From NCBI GenBank assembly GCA_902797035.1, contig CADBRH010000019.1, positions 1-40,052 of the forward strand: a DNA stretch of 40,052 nt. The letters run 5' to 3'. Origin of the DNA: an uncultured Bacteroidia bacterium. GTDB taxonomy: Bacteria > Bacteroidota > Bacteroidia > Bacteroidales > UBA932. The notes below the pieces were generated by a model. That model was not told the DNA's origin. It saw nothing but the letters and a program-made list of their open reading frames with translations, and did no database searches. Position numbers and translations under genes: made by a program. This document shows positions 6,559 to 16,178 of this stretch, one piece after another (positions within the stretch are counted from its first letter, which is position 1; each line of letters opens with the position of its first letter).

Positions 6559-9138
6559 TTATTTCTCTTTTTTCCGGATTATGACAATCCCGGCGGCCGC
6601 GGCGGCGAGCAGCAGGAGCAGCACTCCCGATGAGGCCCTGGAGACATTCTCGCTGACCGAATAGACCTCGGGGGCGAAGCGCATGACAATCTCATGTTCC
6701 CCAGCCGGAAGGACGGCGCCTCTCAGGATCCAGTCCGCCCGGAACAGATCGACCTCCTCGCCGTCGACGGTGGCGGTCCAACCCTCCGGGTAATAGATCT
6801 CGCTGAACACGGCGGGGCGCTCGACGGGAGTGGAATAGTGGTAACGGAGCTCGTTGGGGCTGTAATATGTCATCTGTATGGAGGAGAGGGCAGGATCCTT
6901 CGACTCGCCTACTAGATCCTTCGCTTCGCTCAGGATGACATGGGGGAGGGAGATTTTGGAGAGGGAGGATTTGAAGTCGGCGCCGATGATGGCGGTAGTC
7001 CGGAGATCCGTGGAATCTATCAAAGCGATCTCGTCGTCAGGAGTGGCCGCCTCGACAAAAGAGTCCACGAACCAGGCGTTACCGTAAGCGTGGCGGTTCC
7101 TCACCGGGGGAGCCTCTCCATTCACTATGAGGTACTTGGTGTTCAATGCGGAAAGCACCTTCCTCTCCGGAAGGATCCTCTCCATGTCCTCAATGGTGTT
7201 GGCTCCGGCGAGGACCTTGTAGAGATTCTCCACCTCCTTGGAGATGTACCTCTCAATGAGGTCCTGGTACCTCTGGAGTTTCGCCGGGCTGTAACCCCCG
7301 ACGCTCTTATGCCAATAGGGGTTGAAGGAGTCGTTGAACATGTCAGATGTCAAGTCCGCCACCCTGTAGGAAAGGGCATCGTCCTCGAGGATTATCTTGT
7401 CCACGGGACGGGTGTCGAACTGGCTCTTGAGCTGCCTCGGACTCGCGAAGCTGTCGTTGTTGAGGTATCTTTTGCCTACCGCGAACATATTCACGAGCAG
7501 CAGCAGGCAGATGGCTCCGACCGCCACTTTGGTTTTGGAGGAGTCCTTGAGAGTCCAGAAGATCAGGCCGTAGGAAAGAAGTATGAATATCATCGCCCAA
7601 AGGGCGTCCACCACCAGAAGATGCCTGCGGTCAATCATCAAGGCGTTCACGAAGGCTTCCGGCATGGAGGCGTCGGAGGCTCCACCGGTGAAAGTCCCGG
7701 CGATGCCGGGAACCAGGACGCAAAGAAGGCAGAACCCCGCCGTCAACGCGAGCGCGATGGTTCCGGAACGCGAATATTCGCTTTTTGAATATCCCTGTTT
7801 GAGAATACGGTCCAAGGTCAGGAAACCCAGCGCCGGCAAAGTGAACTGGAGGATGACCAGGGCCATCGAGACCGTCCTGAACTTGTTGTACATCGGCATG
7901 TGGTCGAAGAAGAGTCTCGTGAACCACATGAAATGGTTCCCGACGGCAAGGAATACCGCCAGGATGGTCGCGGCCAGAAGCCACCATTTCTCTTTCTCCT
8001 TGTAAAGGAACAGGCCCAGCAGGAACAAGAACACCGTGATCGCGCCCATGTACATCGGCCCAGCCGTGAAAGGCTGCGGCCCCCAGTACAACGGCATCGC
8101 CTTGGCGATCTCCCTGACGTTTTTCTGCCCCATCTTCTTGAGGACGGCGATCGCCGCGGACTTGTCCGGATCGACAGGCCCTGCCGAGGAGCCACCGTTG
8201 AAATTGGGAATCATCAGGTTGGGAAGTTCCTCCCAGCCGTAAGACCAGGCGGTGGCGTACTCGATCTGAAGGCCCTGGTTGTTGATCTGCCCGCCTGTGG
8301 GATGGGACAACTCGGAGCCTCCCCTCATCGTGTGCTTGGTATATTGATACAACGGGGCGAGCTTGTTGGCGTTAGTACCTATTCCCGCCAGTCCCATCAC
8401 CAGAAGGAAAGCGGAGGCGGCGAAAAACCTCCCGACCTTCTTCCCGCGGTCCTCCCCGGATAACGCGCTGACGAAAAGGACTATCACATAGACGACGATG
8501 ATCAGGGCGAGGTAATATGTGATCTGCTGATGGTTGGCCTTGATCTGCAGGCTCAGCGCCAAACCGAAAAGAGCCGAGCCGAGGATTGTGGACGGAAGCC
8601 ATCTCTTCCATCCACCGTCCTTCCCCATGGCGCTCTTGTATGTGAATATCACAGCCGCCAAGACCCATGGGAGCAGGGCCAGGGCCTGCATCTTCGTGTT
8701 GTGCCCGACCTGGATGATCTGGAAATTGTACGAGCAGAACGTGACCGCCACGGCGCCTCCTATCGCCAGGAACTTATCGACCCCGAGGGCCAGCATCAGG
8801 AGAAAGGCCCCGAGCAACGAGACGATAAGCCAGTTGGCGGGAATCTTCCCCTTGAAAAGAAGGCGGTAAAGAGGGTTCGTCCAGTCGCCCCTGGTGTCCG
8901 GGCGGAACGAGGTGTTCGGCATGCCGCCGAACATCGAGCCGGTCCATCTGGCGGGGTCATCAGGATGCTCCTTGTCCCAGGTGACAGTTTCCTGGGCCAT
9001 GCCTTTATATCCGGTTATATCGCTCTGGTTCACCACCTTCCCGCTCAGAACCTGAGGCACAAAGGAGTAAGCCAGAACCACGAAAAGCAGGACTATTCCC
9101 GCGTAAGTGAGGATATTCTTGACAAGTTTGTTGTTCAT
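6559..9138 (-). CDS. YfhO-family multispanning membrane protein
   Basis: YfhO-family proteins are large inner-membrane proteins with a GT-C-like architecture; in Gram-positives YfhO has been linked to glycosylation of cell-wall polymers, while the Bacteroidetes role is unknown. The 859-residue protein has an N-terminal TM segment (IVLLFVVLAYSFVP), a periplasmic loop with PDDPARWTGSMFGGMPNTSF, roughly a dozen further TM helices, a C-terminal soluble domain (SALNTKYLIVNGEAP) and a last TM helix near the C-terminus. The ATG at 9138 shares one base with the upstream stop (TGATG), indicating translational coupling to the glycosyltransferase. Residues about 734-749 are encoded by an inserted dispersed-repeat sequence (6893-6939). 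Confidence 0.85.
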   Translation of the reverse strand: MNNKLVKNILTYAGIVLLFVVLAYSFVPQVLSGKVVNQSDITGYKGMAQETVTWDKEHPDDPARWTGSMFGGMPNTSFRPDTRGDWTNPLYRLLFKGKIPANWLIVSLLGAFLLMLALGVDKFLAIGGAVAVTFCSYNFQIIQVGHNTKMQALALLPWVLAAVIFTYKSAMGKDGGWKRWLPSTILGSALFGLALSLQIKANHQQITYYLALIIVVYVIVLFVSALSGEDRGKKVGRFFAASAFLLVMGLAGIGTNANKLAPLYQYTKHTMRGGSELSHPTGGQINNQGLQIEYATAWSYGWEELPNLMIPNFNGGSSAGPVDPDKSAAIAVLKKMGQKNVREIAKAMPLYWGPQPFTAGPMYMGAITVFLFLLGLFLYKEKEKWWLLAATILAVFLAVGNHFMWFTRLFFDHMPMYNKFRTVSMALVILQFTLPALGFLTLDRILKQGYSKSEYSRSGTIALALTAGFCLLCVLVPGIAGTFTGGASDASMPEAFVNALMIDRRHLLVVDALWAMIFILLSYGLIFWTLKDSSKTKVAVGAICLLLLVNMFAVGKRYLNNDSFASPRQLKSQFDTRPVDKIILEDDALSYRVADLTSDMFNDSFNPYWHKSVGGYSPAKLQRYQDLIERYISKEVENLYKVLAGANTIEDMERILPERKVLSALNTKYLIVNGEAPPVRNRHAYGNAWFVDSFVEAATPDDEIALIDSTDLRTTAIIGADFKSSLSKISLPHVILSEAKDLVGESKDPALSSIQMTYYSPNELRYHYSTPVERPAVFSEIYYPEGWTATVDGEEVDLFRADWILRGAVLPAGEHEIVMRFAPEVYSVSENVSRASSGVLLLLLAAAAAGIVIIRKKEK
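6893..6939 (-). repeat. SEAKDL-type dispersed repeat inside the YfhO-like gene
   Basis: The segment encodes VILSEAKDLVGESKDP. On the plus strand it carries two direct copies of GATCCTTCG (6894-6902 and 6915-6923), the second followed by CTTCGCTCAGGATGAC. I recognise this as a short palindrome-like repeat dispersed in many bacterial genomes, usually intergenic, whose translations read SEAKDL or SFASLRMT. Here it is in frame, so the protein gains about 16 residues without truncation. Confidence 0.65.
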
Positions 9139-10472
9139 CAATTCGGTTTTTCGGTGATATCATTCAGCAGGGCCGCCAGCCTCTTGGTCAGCTTGCGTCG
9201 GCTGTACATGGAAATGTCGGAGGAGTTGTCTTTAAGCTCGTCGTTCTTGAACTCGTCCCACCAGAAGTCAACGCAGGTCCTCAGCTTTTTCTCATCGTCC
9301 CAGTCGTAAACCATCCCGGAACCTGTGTCCCTCACGATTCTAGCCATGGCCCCCTCGGTCTGGCCAATCCCAAGAATCGGACGACGGGAAGCGAGGTACT
9401 CGAATAGTTTTCCGGGGAGAACCGCTTCATATTCAGGCTCTTTCCTTAAGGGGAGGATCAAAACGGAGGCGTTCTTCTGCTCCGCCACGGCCACCTCGTG
9501 GCTCCGGTAGCCGAAGTCCATGAGGTTGGGGCCGAGACCGGCGGCCTCGATGGAGGCGATTATCTCCTTGTCGGTCTTCCCGACCAGACGAATTCTCAAA
9601 GACCTTTGGAACTCCTTGTCGGCTTGGCATTTGTCCGACAGGATCTTCCAGAGGGTCTCGGGGTTGCCGTCGGAGGCGAACAGGCCGGTGTGGGTGATGT
9701 TGAAGTTCTCGTCAAGGTCAAAATGGCGGTTGAAGTCTGTCTCGTCGAACCCGTTGGTGATCAGTTCGACCGGGGTGGATGTCATCGCCTCGAAATCCTT
9801 CCGGACCATCGGTGATACGGCGATCACCCTCGTGGCCCCGTCGAGAACCTTTTTCTCAAGTTCGCGGTGCTTTTTGTCAGCCTTTTGGGACAGGCCCAGA
9901 TGCTTGTAATAAAACATCTTGGTCCAGGGATCGCGGAAATCGGCCAGCCATGGCAGACCTGTCTCCCTGGAGAGTTCAAGGCCGATCAGGTGCATGCTCT
10001 GGGGCGGGCCGGTCGTGACGATGGCGTCTACCGGATGGGCTTTCAGATATTCCTTTAGGAACTTGACGGAGGGCTTGACCCATAGGATTCTCGGGTCGGG
10101 GATGAAGAAGTTGCCCCTGATGAAAAGCGAAAGCCTTTGTTTCCAAGACTTCCCGCCTCCGTTTAGAGGGTTGACCTCTCCCCCGTCGGAGCCGGCTGAT
10201 GTCAAGGTCTTCAGGTCGGTCGAGCTGCCCTTTCCCATCAGTTTGCGGTAGATCCCGTAAGGCTCGAGAATCCTTCTCTTGACTATCTCGGCCTCCGGGG
10301 GAATCTCGGCGGCCAAGGTCTTGTCCACCGTCGTAAGTTCCGGATTCTCAGGAGTGTAGATTACGGGCTGCCAGCCTTCCTTCGGAAGGTACTTGGCGAA
10401 CTTGACCCATCTCTGCACCCCGGAACCTCCGGATGGCGGCCAATAATATGTGATAATCAAGACTCTCTTCAT
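9138..10472 (-). CDS. GT4-type glycosyltransferase
   Basis: This is a predicted retaining GT-B fold glycosyltransferase, cytoplasmic, transferring a nucleotide-activated sugar to an unknown acceptor. The 444-residue protein opens with VLIITYYWPPSGGSGVQRWVKF, a typical GT4 N-terminal domain with the donor-side Gly-rich loop. PVELITNGFD begins the C-terminal domain, and EYEAVLPGKLFEYLASRRPIL is the conserved donor-binding segment. The ATG at 10472 follows a -7 box at 10499-10506. The stop overlaps the YfhO-like start by one base; this pairing suggests both serve one envelope glycan or glycolipid pathway (inference). Confidence 0.88.
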   Translation of the reverse strand: MKRVLIITYYWPPSGGSGVQRWVKFAKYLPKEGWQPVIYTPENPELTTVDKTLAAEIPPEAEIVKRRILEPYGIYRKLMGKGSSTDLKTLTSAGSDGGEVNPLNGGGKSWKQRLSLFIRGNFFIPDPRILWVKPSVKFLKEYLKAHPVDAIVTTGPPQSMHLIGLELSRETGLPWLADFRDPWTKMFYYKHLGLSQKADKKHRELEKKVLDGATRVIAVSPMVRKDFEAMTSTPVELITNGFDETDFNRHFDLDENFNITHTGLFASDGNPETLWKILSDKCQADKEFQRSLRIRLVGKTDKEIIASIEAAGLGPNLMDFGYRSHEVAVAEQKNASVLILPLRKEPEYEAVLPGKLFEYLASRRPILGIGQTEGAMARIVRDTGSGMVYDWDDEKKLRTCVDFWWDEFKNDELKDNSSDISMYSRRKLTKRLAALLNDITEKPN

Positions 10473-10498
10473 CTTCCGGCCCCATCAATCCTGCCTCT

Positions 10499-10506
10499 CA
10501 AAGTTA
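10499..10506 (-). promoter_or_regulatory. -7 promoter box for the glycosyltransferase operon
   Basis: On the minus strand the box reads TAACTTTG, a perfect TAnnTTTG and identical to the EF-G-like promoter box. It lies about 27 nt before the ATG at 10472. A good TTTG at 19-20 nt is missing (ATTG at 21 nt is the nearest). Confidence 0.45.
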
Positions 10507-10540
10507 AGAAAAAAGACGGAAAAAACTCAATAGGGATTCA

Positions 10541-13186
10541 TCACACTCCGAGCTCGTCTTTCATGGAGCGGAGGAGGTCGAAAGCCTGAAGGGGGGTCAT
10601 GTTGTTGAGGTCGGCGGAGGCGAGCTTGTCACGGAGGGACTCGAGAGTCGGGTCGTCCAACTGGAAGAAGGAGAGCTGGAGCGAGCCGTCGCTCTCGAGG
10701 GTGCCGGCCTTGGTCTGGACCGGCTTTCTGATCTGGCCTTTCCTGGCGCTCACAAGATGCTCTGAATCATTTATTTCCAAAGCCTTGAGCGTCTTCTCGG
10801 CGCTCTGGACAACCTCTTTCGGCATACCCGCCATCCGGGCCACATGTATTCCGAAACTGTGCGCCGTGCCGCCCTCTTTGAGCTTGCGGAGGAAAATCAC
10901 CTGGGTACCGACCTCCTTGACCGCGATATGGTAATTCTTGACCCTCGGGTACAGTTCCTCAAGGTCGTTCAGCTCATGGTAATGGGTGGCGAAAAGGGTC
11001 TTTGCGCCCTTGCCGTATTCATGGATATACTCCACGATGGCCCTGGCGATGGACATCCCGTCGTAGGTCGAAGTGCCGCGCCCGATCTCGTCGAGAAGAA
11101 CGAGGGAGCGGGGCGATAGGTTGTGCAGGATCATCGAGGTCTCGAGCATCTCGACCATGAATGTGGACTCGCCGCGGGAGATGTTGTCGGACGCCCCGAC
11201 ACGGGTGAATATCTTGTCGAAATACCCTATTCTGGCGCTCTCGGCGGGAACGAACGAGCCTACCTGGGCCATCAGGACGATCAGGGCGGTCTGGCGGAGA
11301 AGCGCCGACTTTCCGGCCATGTTGGGGCCGGTCAGGATGATGATCTGCTGACCCTTGTTGTCCAGCGACAGGTCGTTTGGGACATATTTCTCTCCCGGTG
11401 GCATCAGGGTCTCGATGACGGGATGGCGGCCGGCCTTGATCTCCAGGGAAAGGTCCTTGGTCATCTCCGGGCGATGGTAGCCGTTATCCGCCGCGAGGGC
11501 CGCGAAGCCCGAAAGGGTGTCCAGCCGCGCGATGATCCGGCAATTGGCTTGGATCGCGGCTATGTTCTTCTGTATCAGGGCGACAAGCTCGCCGTAAATC
11601 CTGGTCTCGATGGCGTAGATCCGGTCCTCGGCGCTAAGGATTTTCTCCTCATATTCCTTAAGCTCGCCGGTTATGTACCTCTCCGCCCCGACCAGGGTCT
11701 GTTTGCGGATCCACTCCGGAGGGACAAGGTCCTTGAAGGTGTTCCGGACCTCGATGTAGTACCCGAAGACGTTGTTGAAACCAATCTTGAGGGATGATAT
11801 CCCGGTCCTCTCGGCCTCGCTTCGCTGCAGCCTCAGGAGGTAGTCTTTTCCGCCTGAGGAGATGTCCCTCAACTCATCGAGCTCCTTGTCAACCCCCTTG
11901 CCGATCACGGGGCCCTTGCCAACGGCGGCGGCAGGCTCGGGATCCATGATCCTGACTATCTCGTCCTTGAGAGCGGTACAGTCCCTCATCCCGGCCGCCA
12001 GGCTCCCGAGGGCCTGGACGCCGCTGTCCCGGCATATTCCCGTGACGGGGACCATCCTGTCCAGTCCCCTGCTGAGCTGCATCACCTCCCTCGGAACAAT
12101 CCTTCCCATCGCCGCCCTCGAGACGATTCTCTCAAGGTCGCCTATTCCTCCTATAAGGTCCCTTACACTCTCCCGAGGCTCCTCATTCTCAACGAAATAC
12201 TGGACCGCGTCGAAGCGGCTGTTGAGTTCGGGAATATCCATCACCGGCATCGCGAGCCAATTCCTCAAGAGCCTCGCGCCCATTGGGGATGAGCTTCTGT
12301 CCATCACGCTCACAAGACTGACCCCGTCGCCGCCGGCGGAGGAGCCGAAAATCTCAAGGTTCCGCATGGTGAACTTGTCCATCCAGACGAACTTGTCTCC
12401 GTCGATCCTGGAGATGGAGCAGATGTTGCCGAGGCCGGTGTGCTGGGTCTGCTCGAGATAGACCATCAGTGCTCCGGCCGAGCATATACCGAGAGGATAT
12501 CTCTCCACCCCGAACCCCTTGAGGGAGTCGGTCTTGAGCTGCTTCTTGAGCCTCTCGACGGCGGCCTCGTGGACGAAAGCCCACTCCTCGACGGTGGAGA
12601 TGTAGAGGTTCTCGCCGAATTTCTCCTTAACGCCTTTCTCGTAGCCCCTCTGGACGACTATCTCCTTGGGATTCAGCGAGGAAAGCAGAGTGCCGATGTA
12701 ATCCAAGGAGCCCTGGGCGACCTGGAACAAGCCGGTAGAGACATCCAGAAAGGCGGCCCCGCACTCGTCCCTGTCGAAGGTCAGGCCGGCGAGGTAGTTG
12801 TTCTCCTTCTGGTTAAGCAACTGGTCGTTGAAGGCGATTCCTGGGGTGACCAGCTCGGTCACACCGCGTTTGACGAGCTTCTTGGCGAACTTTGGATCCT
12901 CAAGCTGGTCGCAGACAGCGACCTTGTAGCCCGCCCTGACGAGTTTAGGGAGATAATTGTCAAGGGCATGGTGCGGGAATCCGGCCATCTCGACATAGCC
13001 CTTGTCCCCATTGGATTTCCTGGTCTGGACTATTCCAAGGACCTTGCTGACAAGGACGGCGTCATCGGAGTAGGACTCGTAGAAATCACCCACCCTGTAA
13101 AGGAGCACCGCTTCCGGGTGCTGGGCCTTCACAGAGAAAAACTGTTTGATCAGAGGGGTGTCTTCAGGAGCCTTGCCTTTCGCCAT
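10541..13186 (-). CDS. mutS: DNA mismatch repair protein MutS
   Basis: MutS recognises mismatches and small loops in newly replicated DNA and recruits MutL. The 881-residue protein carries all domains: the mismatch-probing motif GDFYESY (F35, E37) in domain I, connector and lever domains, clamp, and the C-terminal ATPase with Walker A GPNMAGKSALL (from residue 620), Walker B LVLLDEIGRGTSTYDG and FATHYHELNDLE. The Ala in GPNMAGKS, in place of GPNMGGKS, is common in Bacteroidetes. The ATG at 13186 gives the expected MAKGK...TPLIKQFF N-terminus. It is transcribed divergently from the GH97 gene and ends 34 nt before the next promoter box. Confidence 0.98.
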   Translation of the reverse strand: MAKGKAPEDTPLIKQFFSVKAQHPEAVLLYRVGDFYESYSDDAVLVSKVLGIVQTRKSNGDKGYVEMAGFPHHALDNYLPKLVRAGYKVAVCDQLEDPKFAKKLVKRGVTELVTPGIAFNDQLLNQKENNYLAGLTFDRDECGAAFLDVSTGLFQVAQGSLDYIGTLLSSLNPKEIVVQRGYEKGVKEKFGENLYISTVEEWAFVHEAAVERLKKQLKTDSLKGFGVERYPLGICSAGALMVYLEQTQHTGLGNICSISRIDGDKFVWMDKFTMRNLEIFGSSAGGDGVSLVSVMDRSSSPMGARLLRNWLAMPVMDIPELNSRFDAVQYFVENEEPRESVRDLIGGIGDLERIVSRAAMGRIVPREVMQLSRGLDRMVPVTGICRDSGVQALGSLAAGMRDCTALKDEIVRIMDPEPAAAVGKGPVIGKGVDKELDELRDISSGGKDYLLRLQRSEAERTGISSLKIGFNNVFGYYIEVRNTFKDLVPPEWIRKQTLVGAERYITGELKEYEEKILSAEDRIYAIETRIYGELVALIQKNIAAIQANCRIIARLDTLSGFAALAADNGYHRPEMTKDLSLEIKAGRHPVIETLMPPGEKYVPNDLSLDNKGQQIIILTGPNMAGKSALLRQTALIVLMAQVGSFVPAESARIGYFDKIFTRVGASDNISRGESTFMVEMLETSMILHNLSPRSLVLLDEIGRGTSTYDGMSIARAIVEYIHEYGKGAKTLFATHYHELNDLEELYPRVKNYHIAVKEVGTQVIFLRKLKEGGTAHSFGIHVARMAGMPKEVVQSAEKTLKALEINDSEHLVSARKGQIRKPVQTKAGTLESDGSLQLSFFQLDDPTLESLRDKLASADLNNMTPLQAFDLLRSMKDELGV

Positions 13187-13204
13187 GGTAATATTTTGCT
13201 ATTA

Positions 13205-13212
13205 CAAATGTA
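13205..13212 (-). promoter_or_regulatory. -7 promoter box for mutS
   Basis: On the minus strand the box reads TACATTTG, a perfect TAnnTTTG, 18 nt before the mutS ATG. No clear TTTG is found at 19-20 nt. The same AT-rich 92-nt gap must hold the GH97 promoter; TACGTTTT at 13240-13247 on the plus strand is the best, imperfect candidate. Confidence 0.4.
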
Positions 13213-13278
13213 AGGAATTTTATGATAATTGTTTATTTTTACGTTTTAGAGTTCACCGGACAATAAACCTATGTTATC

Positions 13279-15285
13279 ATGAACAACACCATCAAATCAC
13301 TTCTTCTCGTCGCCATGTTGGCGATCTGTTTCCCGGCCGCTTCTTCCGCCGCCAGGAAATCATGGACATTATCCTCGCCTGACGGAAGAATCAAAGTGGA
13401 GATTAAAGCGGACGGAAATGTTTCATATTCAATAAGTTTTGATGGTAAGACCGTGCTATGTGACTCCGAGATCGGGATGAGGCTCACCGGAGGCGAAGTC
13501 TTCGGCGAAGGCAAGGTCACGAAGACATATTCCTGGAAAAACGAGGACAGGGGCATCCCGGCGGTCGCTTATAAGAAAGCGTCAGTGGACGATGTCTATA
13601 ACTGCCTCGCCCTGAGTTTCAAGAACCACGCTGTCGAGTTCCGCGCTTATGACAACGCGGTGGCCTACAGGTTCATCTCCACGGCCAAGAAAGGTGATTT
13701 TATAGTGGAGTCCGAGAAGGCGGAGTTCAATTTCCCGGAGGACTGGACATCCTGGGTGCCTTACGTCAGAACCGACAAGACAGAAAGTTTCGGGACCCAG
13801 TACGGCAACTCTTTCGAGAACTATTACGAGCACATCAACCTATCAGAGTGGAACCCAAGGCGGCTCGCTTTCCTTCCTGTCGTGGTGGACGCCTTCGACG
13901 GTGTGAAGGTCCTCATCACCGAGTCCGACCTTCGCGACTATCCCGGCATGTTCCTCAACAACGGCGATGGGGGCAAATCCCTCAAGGGTGTCAACGCGCC
14001 TCTTCCCAAAGACATCCAGCTGGGCGGCCACAACATGCTGCAGGGCGTGGTGAAGAGCCGTGAGAGCTTCATCGCGACCGCGGAGGCCGGGAGAAGCTTC
14101 CCGTGGAGGATCGTGGGAATATTCGAGGACGAGAAGGATCTCACGAACTCCGACCTGACCTGGCTGCTCGGCGCCCCAGCCGACAAGAATACCGACTGGA
14201 GTTGGGTCAAGCCCGGCAAGGTGGCCTGGGATTGGTGGAACGACTGGAATGTTTACGGGGTTGATTTCGAGTCCGGGGTCAACAACGAGACTTATAAGTA
14301 TTATATAGATTTCGCGGCCAAACATGGGATCGAGTATGTGATCCTCGACGAGGGATGGGCCGTCAACAAGAAGACGGACCTTTTCCAGGTAGTCCCCGAG
14401 ATCAACCTTGAGGAACTCATCGCCCACGCCGACTCCAAGAATGTCGGCCTGATTCTCTGGGCCGGATACAAGGCTGTGGACAAGGACATCGAGGGCGTGT
14501 TCAGTCACTACTCCAAGATGGGGATCAAAGGCTTCAAGGTGGACTTTATGGACAGGGATGACCAGCTCGTCATGAGGTTCTACGAGAATGTGGCGAAGAC
14601 CGCCGCCAAGTATCACCTGCTCATCGACTTCCACGGGGCGTTCAAGCCCGCCGGGCTCGAGAGGACATATCCGAACATCATCAATTACGAGGGTGTGGCC
14701 GGACTGGAGCAGATGAAATGGGGTGCCGATGAATATGACCAGGTGACCTACGACGTGACCGTCCCGTTCGTCAGGATGGCGGCCGGAAGGATGGATTACA
14801 CCCAGGGTGCGATGACAAACTGCGCGAAAGGCACAGCCTATCCGAACAACTCATCTCCCATGAGCCAGGGTACCCGTTGCCGCCAGCTCGCCGAGTACGC
14901 CATATTCGAGGCCCCGCTCACGATGCTTTGCGACTCCCCGTCCAATTATATGGCCGAACCGGAATGTACCGATTTCATAGCCACCTTCCCCACCACGTGG
15001 GACGAGACCGTGCCGGTCCGCGGCAAGATCGGGGAATATGTCGCCATCGCCCGCAGGAAGGGCAACGACTGGTACGTCGGGGCTTTGACCGATTGGAACG
15101 CACGTGACCTTGTCCTTGACCTCGGCTTCATCGGAAGCGGAAAGATGACCGTGTTCCAGGATGGGGTCAACGCCCACAGGGCCGCTCGGGACTACAAGAA
15201 GACCTCCATGGACCTGCCTTTGGACGGCAAAGTCCATATCCACATGGCTCCCGGCGGCGGCTGGGTGGCGAAGATCTCCAAATAG
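13279..15285 (+). CDS. GH97 glycoside hydrolase, retaining alpha-galactosidase type
   Basis: GH97 enzymes are calcium-dependent periplasmic alpha-glycosidases of Bacteroidetes; SusB-type members invert on alpha-glucosides and others retain on alpha-galactosides. The 668-residue protein has a signal peptide (MNNTIKSLLLVAMLAICFPAASSA), an N-terminal beta-sandwich domain, and a TIM barrel with WDWWNDWNVYGVDF, EYVILDEGW and GIKGFKVDFMDRDDQ. D422 in KVDFMD and E477 in VAGLEQMKW are 55 residues apart, the same spacing as nucleophile D415 and acid/base E470 reported for the Bacteroides thetaiotaomicron retaining alpha-galactosidase, so that activity is predicted. It is followed after 18 nt by the EEP gene. 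Confidence 0.93.
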   Translation: MNNTIKSLLLVAMLAICFPAASSAARKSWTLSSPDGRIKVEIKADGNVSYSISFDGKTVLCDSEIGMRLTGGEVFGEGKVTKTYSWKNEDRGIPAVAYKKASVDDVYNCLALSFKNHAVEFRAYDNAVAYRFISTAKKGDFIVESEKAEFNFPEDWTSWVPYVRTDKTESFGTQYGNSFENYYEHINLSEWNPRRLAFLPVVVDAFDGVKVLITESDLRDYPGMFLNNGDGGKSLKGVNAPLPKDIQLGGHNMLQGVVKSRESFIATAEAGRSFPWRIVGIFEDEKDLTNSDLTWLLGAPADKNTDWSWVKPGKVAWDWWNDWNVYGVDFESGVNNETYKYYIDFAAKHGIEYVILDEGWAVNKKTDLFQVVPEINLEELIAHADSKNVGLILWAGYKAVDKDIEGVFSHYSKMGIKGFKVDFMDRDDQLVMRFYENVAKTAAKYHLLIDFHGAFKPAGLERTYPNIINYEGVAGLEQMKWGADEYDQVTYDVTVPFVRMAAGRMDYTQGAMTNCAKGTAYPNNSSPMSQGTRCRQLAEYAIFEAPLTMLCDSPSNYMAEPECTDFIATFPTTWDETVPVRGKIGEYVAIARRKGNDWYVGALTDWNARDLVLDLGFIGSGKMTVFQDGVNAHRAARDYKKTSMDLPLDGKVHIHMAPGGGWVAKISK

Positions 15286-15303
15286 ACGCCTGGATATCCG
15301 AAT

Positions 15304-16176
15304 ATGAGAAAGATCCTTATACTATCCGCGCTCGCGGCGGCGCTAGCGTTTTCCGGGAACCCCGCCCTGGCAAAAAGCGAGAGCCTGAAGGCTTTGACTT
15401 TCAACATCAGAGGCCAGGAGAAGGACGAGGCCGGGGATTTCAGCTGGGAGGCCCGTAAGAAAGGCTGCATGAAAGCCATCAATAAATATGAACCGGACGT
15501 TCTTTTCCTTCAGGAGGCATACGGCTACCACAAGGCTGACCTCATCAAGGAGTTGAAGAAGCACACTCTCGTTGACCGGGGCTCAAAGCCCGGGATCGTT
15601 GACCAGGAGATCCTGTTCAACGAGAACCCGATCATGTTCAGGGCCGATCGCCTGGAGTTGCTGGACTACGGCTCTTTCTGGTTGAACGAGAAGCAGGAGG
15701 ATGACACTCCAGGCTGGGACGCCGGAAAGGTCAGGAACACCACCTGGGTGAAACTCCGCTACAAGAAGTCCGGGGTCATTCTTTTCTGTTTCAACACCCA
15801 GTTCGACGGGGCCGAGGAGGCCGGGAAGAAAAGCGCTGCTCTCATGGTTGACAAGATCAAGGAGATAGCCGGGGACGACGCCGTGGTGATAGTCGGAGGG
15901 GATTTCAAATCATCGGCCTCGGACAGGATCCTGACCCCGCTTGTCTCTTACGCCAAAGACGCGAACTTCTCCCTGAAAAAGCCCGACACAAGGGCCTCGT
16001 TCAACGGTTTCGGAAAGCCGGGGGACGCTCCCCGCTGGCCAGATCATTTCTTTTTCCGCAACGCCAAGGCGACCGCCTTCGAGGTCGTGGACAGCAAGAA
16101 ATTCGGGCCGAAGTACATCTCCGACCACTATCCTGTCTTCGCGGAGTTCGAGATCCCTATCCCGAAAGGGAAGTAA
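15304..16176 (+). CDS. Secreted endonuclease/exonuclease/phosphatase (EEP) family protein
   Basis: EEP-fold proteins are metal-dependent phosphoesterases; substrates range from DNA to phospholipids and inositol phosphates and cannot be fixed from sequence. The 290-residue protein has a signal peptide (MRKILILSALAAALAFSGNPALA). Motifs in order are TFNIRGQ (metal/phosphate Asn), DVLFLQEAYGY (metal Glu), VVIVGGDFKSSASD (GDFN variant with Lys at the Asn position), and a C-terminal ISDHYPVFAEFE (SDHxP catalytic His). It is 18 nt downstream of the GH97 gene and probably co-transcribed. Its stop is only 2 nt from the convergent aminopeptidase stop. Confidence 0.85.
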   Translation: MRKILILSALAAALAFSGNPALAKSESLKALTFNIRGQEKDEAGDFSWEARKKGCMKAINKYEPDVLFLQEAYGYHKADLIKELKKHTLVDRGSKPGIVDQEILFNENPIMFRADRLELLDYGSFWLNEKQEDDTPGWDAGKVRNTTWVKLRYKKSGVILFCFNTQFDGAEEAGKKSAALMVDKIKEIAGDDAVVIVGGDFKSSASDRILTPLVSYAKDANFSLKKPDTRASFNGFGKPGDAPRWPDHFFFRNAKATAFEVVDSKKFGPKYISDHYPVFAEFEIPIPKGK

Positions 16177-16178
16177 AG

